From Methylomonas montana (GTDB taxonomy: Bacteria; Pseudomonadota; Gammaproteobacteria; Methylococcales; Methylomonadaceae), in NCBI RefSeq assembly GCF_030490285.1, contig NZ_CP129884.1, positions 4,154,001-4,218,000 of the forward strand: a DNA stretch of 64,000 nucleotides. The letters are read 5' to 3'. The notes beneath the pieces are model-generated. The model did no database searches, had not been told where the DNA came from, and saw nothing but the letters and a program-made list of their open reading frames with translations. Positions 62,682 to 64,000 of the stretch are shown here, in pieces. The translations under genes and the position numbers were made by a program. Each line of letters starts with the position of its first letter. Within the stretch, counting starts at the first letter, position 1.

Positions 62682-63434
62682 TCAAAACCAATGATCGGTT
62701 TGATCGGCCATGGCCAACGCCAGATCGAGCCGAGGTTTCAAGAGCCCCAGGCTTTCCGCCAGCGGCCTTATCGCCTCAATGTCGGTATCGAATAATGCCA
62801 ATACCTCGGTTTCGGCTTTCAAGTCCGACGACACATCACGGCCAGTTTCGCTGGCAATGCCGACCAAAACGCCGGGAAATGCCGCATGCTTCAAGGCCAT
62901 CATCCACAGCCAAGGCAACACCCCGTGTTCACGGTGGATTTGCCCGCTGAGATCAAAGGCTTCTTCGCCCAGACTGGCATTGATCAGTCGTTGCCAACCG
63001 GACCAGTTACTTGCGGCAAATCCTTGAGCCTGAGACCAGGCTTCCAGATCGCCCAACCAACGGCGTAGCGCGATACCCATGTCGAGCAAGGTAGCGTGCC
63101 CGGCGCGACAATCGACATGCCAATACAGCTTGTCGACCGCGACTGGTGGCATTTCGATCGACACTGTTACTGGATCGGCTATCGGCGCGGAACGGGGCAA
63201 ACGGATGTTGCCATCGGTATCGATTTCGACTTTGCCGACAAACACATAGCCTTTGGCCTGTTTTTGTCGTTCGATATCGTGCTGGCGTATTCCCGTTCGT
63301 GTGTTGCTGCTCGGCAGACGAGAATCCGTTTTGCCCCAGCGGGTGGTGATACTGCCATCCGAATTACTTCGGACCGCCCAATCTTTGGAACTGCCGTCAG
63401 CATTACGATGCCGGTATAAAGTCCAGACGCTCAT
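62682..63434 (-). CDS. WGR domain protein
   Basis: A 250-residue protein. The N-terminal about 65 residues form a WGR-like domain (VWTLYRHRNADGSSKDWAV, SDGSITTRWGKTDSR), known as a nucleic-acid-binding fold in PARP proteins and MolR. The rest (about 80-250) is helical, with no family I can name. ATG 63434 lies two bases after the stop of the ATPase gene, and the WGR protein and ATPase genes are clearly one operon. No separate leader precedes it. Confidence 0.78.
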   Translation of the reverse strand: MSVWTLYRHRNADGSSKDWAVRSNSDGSITTRWGKTDSRLPSSNTRTGIRQHDIERQKQAKGYVFVGKVEIDTDGNIRLPRSAPIADPVTVSIEMPPVAVDKLYWHVDCRAGHATLLDMGIALRRWLGDLEAWSQAQGFAASNWSGWQRLINASLGEEAFDLSGQIHREHGVLPWLWMMALKHAAFPGVLVGIASETGRDVSSDLKAETEVLALFDTDIEAIRPLAESLGLLKPRLDLALAMADQTDHWF

Positions 63435-63436
63435 GG

Positions 63437-64000
63437 CTAATTCGCCCAATCATCCCCAAACACATCCTTGGCGATGCGATGAATCGCTTCGCGTTCGGCG
63501 GGTTCGGCTCTAAAGGTCAAGGCCCGATCCAGCGAATAAGCCAAGGCATTGGGCGCACTTTTGAAAGTGGCCACCAATGACGCCCAACGCACTAAACCGC
63601 GCGTCGATAAAGTCACCGATAACATGCCACCGCCATCCGCGCCGCCGATGAAGACTTTACGAATCTGATTAGCGACCTTGATCATGCTTTCGCGCACCGT
63701 TTCCGGCATGCTCGGCACCACATCGGCCAACAGTTTCATTTCGTCTTCGGGTTCGGGGTAGCCGACTTCCATCAATCTAAAGCGGTCTAAAAACGCCAGG
63801 TTCTGACGTAACACCCCTTGGTACAAGCCCGACTGATCACCGCTGCCAGCACTATTGCCGGTGGCCACCAAACGAAACTTCGGGTGCGGGACAATTACGT
63901 CGCCGGTTTGCGGAATTGTTAGAGGTTTCCCTTCAACAATTTCATTCAAGCCAATCAGCTCGGCAGGATCAATGGCATCGATCTCGTTGATCAACAATAC
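63437..64000 (-). CDS. MoxR/CobS-like AAA ATPase (C-terminal part)
   Basis: The visible 187 residues are the C-terminal part of an AAA ATPase; the 5' part lies beyond the right edge. Seen: VLLINEIDAIDPAE (Walker B with sensor-type residues), FRLVATGNSAG (sensor 1) and the helical lid with STRGLVRWASLVATFK containing a likely arginine-finger/sensor 2 region. It resembles CobS and MoxR proteins, which act with VWA partners. With the VWA and DUF3150 genes it forms a module of unknown function on this element. Confidence 0.82.
   Translation of the reverse strand, partial: VLLINEIDAIDPAELIGLNEIVEGKPLTIPQTGDVIVPHPKFRLVATGNSAGSGDQSGLYQGVLRQNLAFLDRFRLMEVGYPEPEDEMKLLADVVPSMPETVRESMIKVANQIRKVFIGGADGGGMLSVTLSTRGLVRWASLVATFKSAPNALAYSLDRALTFRAEPAEREAIHRIAKDVFGDDWAN

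Larger units (their letters stand above)
48560..64000. mobile_element. Integrative element (ICE or genomic island) inserted at tRNA-Thr, left part
   Basis: Starts at the 3' end of tRNA-Thr and runs past the right edge of the window. Nearly all genes lie on the minus strand and point toward the tRNA. Evidence: tyrosine integrase beside the tRNA, an AlpA-like excisionase, FlhDC-like regulators as in SXT/R391 and IncA/C systems, radC, and a block of ICE-type hypothetical genes (DUF4942, DUF3150, VWA, MoxR). No conjugation (tra) genes are in view, so transfer ability cannot be judged. The right attachment site is outside the window. Confidence 0.85.

Noticed and set aside
59445-64000. Cobaltochelatase CobS-CobT for cobalamin synthesis
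   Set aside because: No CobN or other cobalamin genes are near, DUF3150 and WGR genes lie between, and the context is a mobile element. Only the general MoxR-VWA type is supported.

Overview
The window reads as chromosome of a gammaproteobacterium. A type I methanotroph (Methylomonas-like, Methylococcales) is my best guess, from the gene content (HpnN-like hopanoid-type RND transporter, aroK-aroB-damX, a large exopolysaccharide locus with a WcaJ-type initiating transferase) and the general look of the proteins. That is an inference from memory and no search was run.

Layout. 1-3.9 kb: end of an HpnN-like transporter, the flagellar stator pair motA-motB and a membrane-anchored methyltransferase. 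3.9-7.8 kb (minus): a lipid-carrier sugar module (CapD/WbpM-type dehydratase, WecA/WbpL-type phosphotransferase, short-chain epimerase). 8-14 kb (minus): DUF411 protein, YjbQ, hemE, a DamX-like SPOR protein, aroB, aroK, pyrF. 14.4-29 kb (plus): a Wzx/Wzy-type exopolysaccharide locus with initiating transferase, VanZ protein, flippase, polymerase, six glycosyltransferases, acetyltransferase, methyltransferase, Gfo/Idh oxidoreductase and an unrecognised aldo-keto-reductase-like protein. It closes with a secreted beta-helix protein on the opposite strand. A triplicated 10-bp sequence surrounds the likely promoter. 31-48.5 kb: housekeeping genes (FKBP isomerase, SLT lipoprotein, tandem PilZ protein, ybiB, cyoE, an M16 pair, rsmD, coaD, yfhL, AI-2E permease, moaB, psiE-like, pepN, hisB-H-A-F-I).

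48.5-64 kb: an integrative element inserted at the 3' end of a tRNA-Thr(CGT) gene and running off the right edge. It begins with a tyrosine integrase and an AlpA-like excisionase. Next come four regulator genes that form two tandem FlhD/FlhC-like pairs, in one of which the FlhD-like part is fused to a STAS-like domain. Then follow radC, a GHKL ATPase, a DUF4942 methyltransferase and several unknown proteins. Last is a VWA/CobT-like, DUF3150, WGR and MoxR/CobS-like ATPase block.

The most unusual feature is in the non-coding DNA of this element. At least eight of its genes are each preceded by a leader of similar architecture but different sequence: a GC-rich hairpin flanked by arms that form an alternative long stem. 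In several leaders one arm can also pair with the Shine-Dalgarno region. A related inverted repeat precedes the first FlhD-like gene. I interpret these as a dispersed family of cis-acting leader RNAs that could coordinate the element's genes. The FlhDC-like regulators are plausible master activators by analogy with SetCD of SXT/R391 and AcaCD of IncA/C elements.
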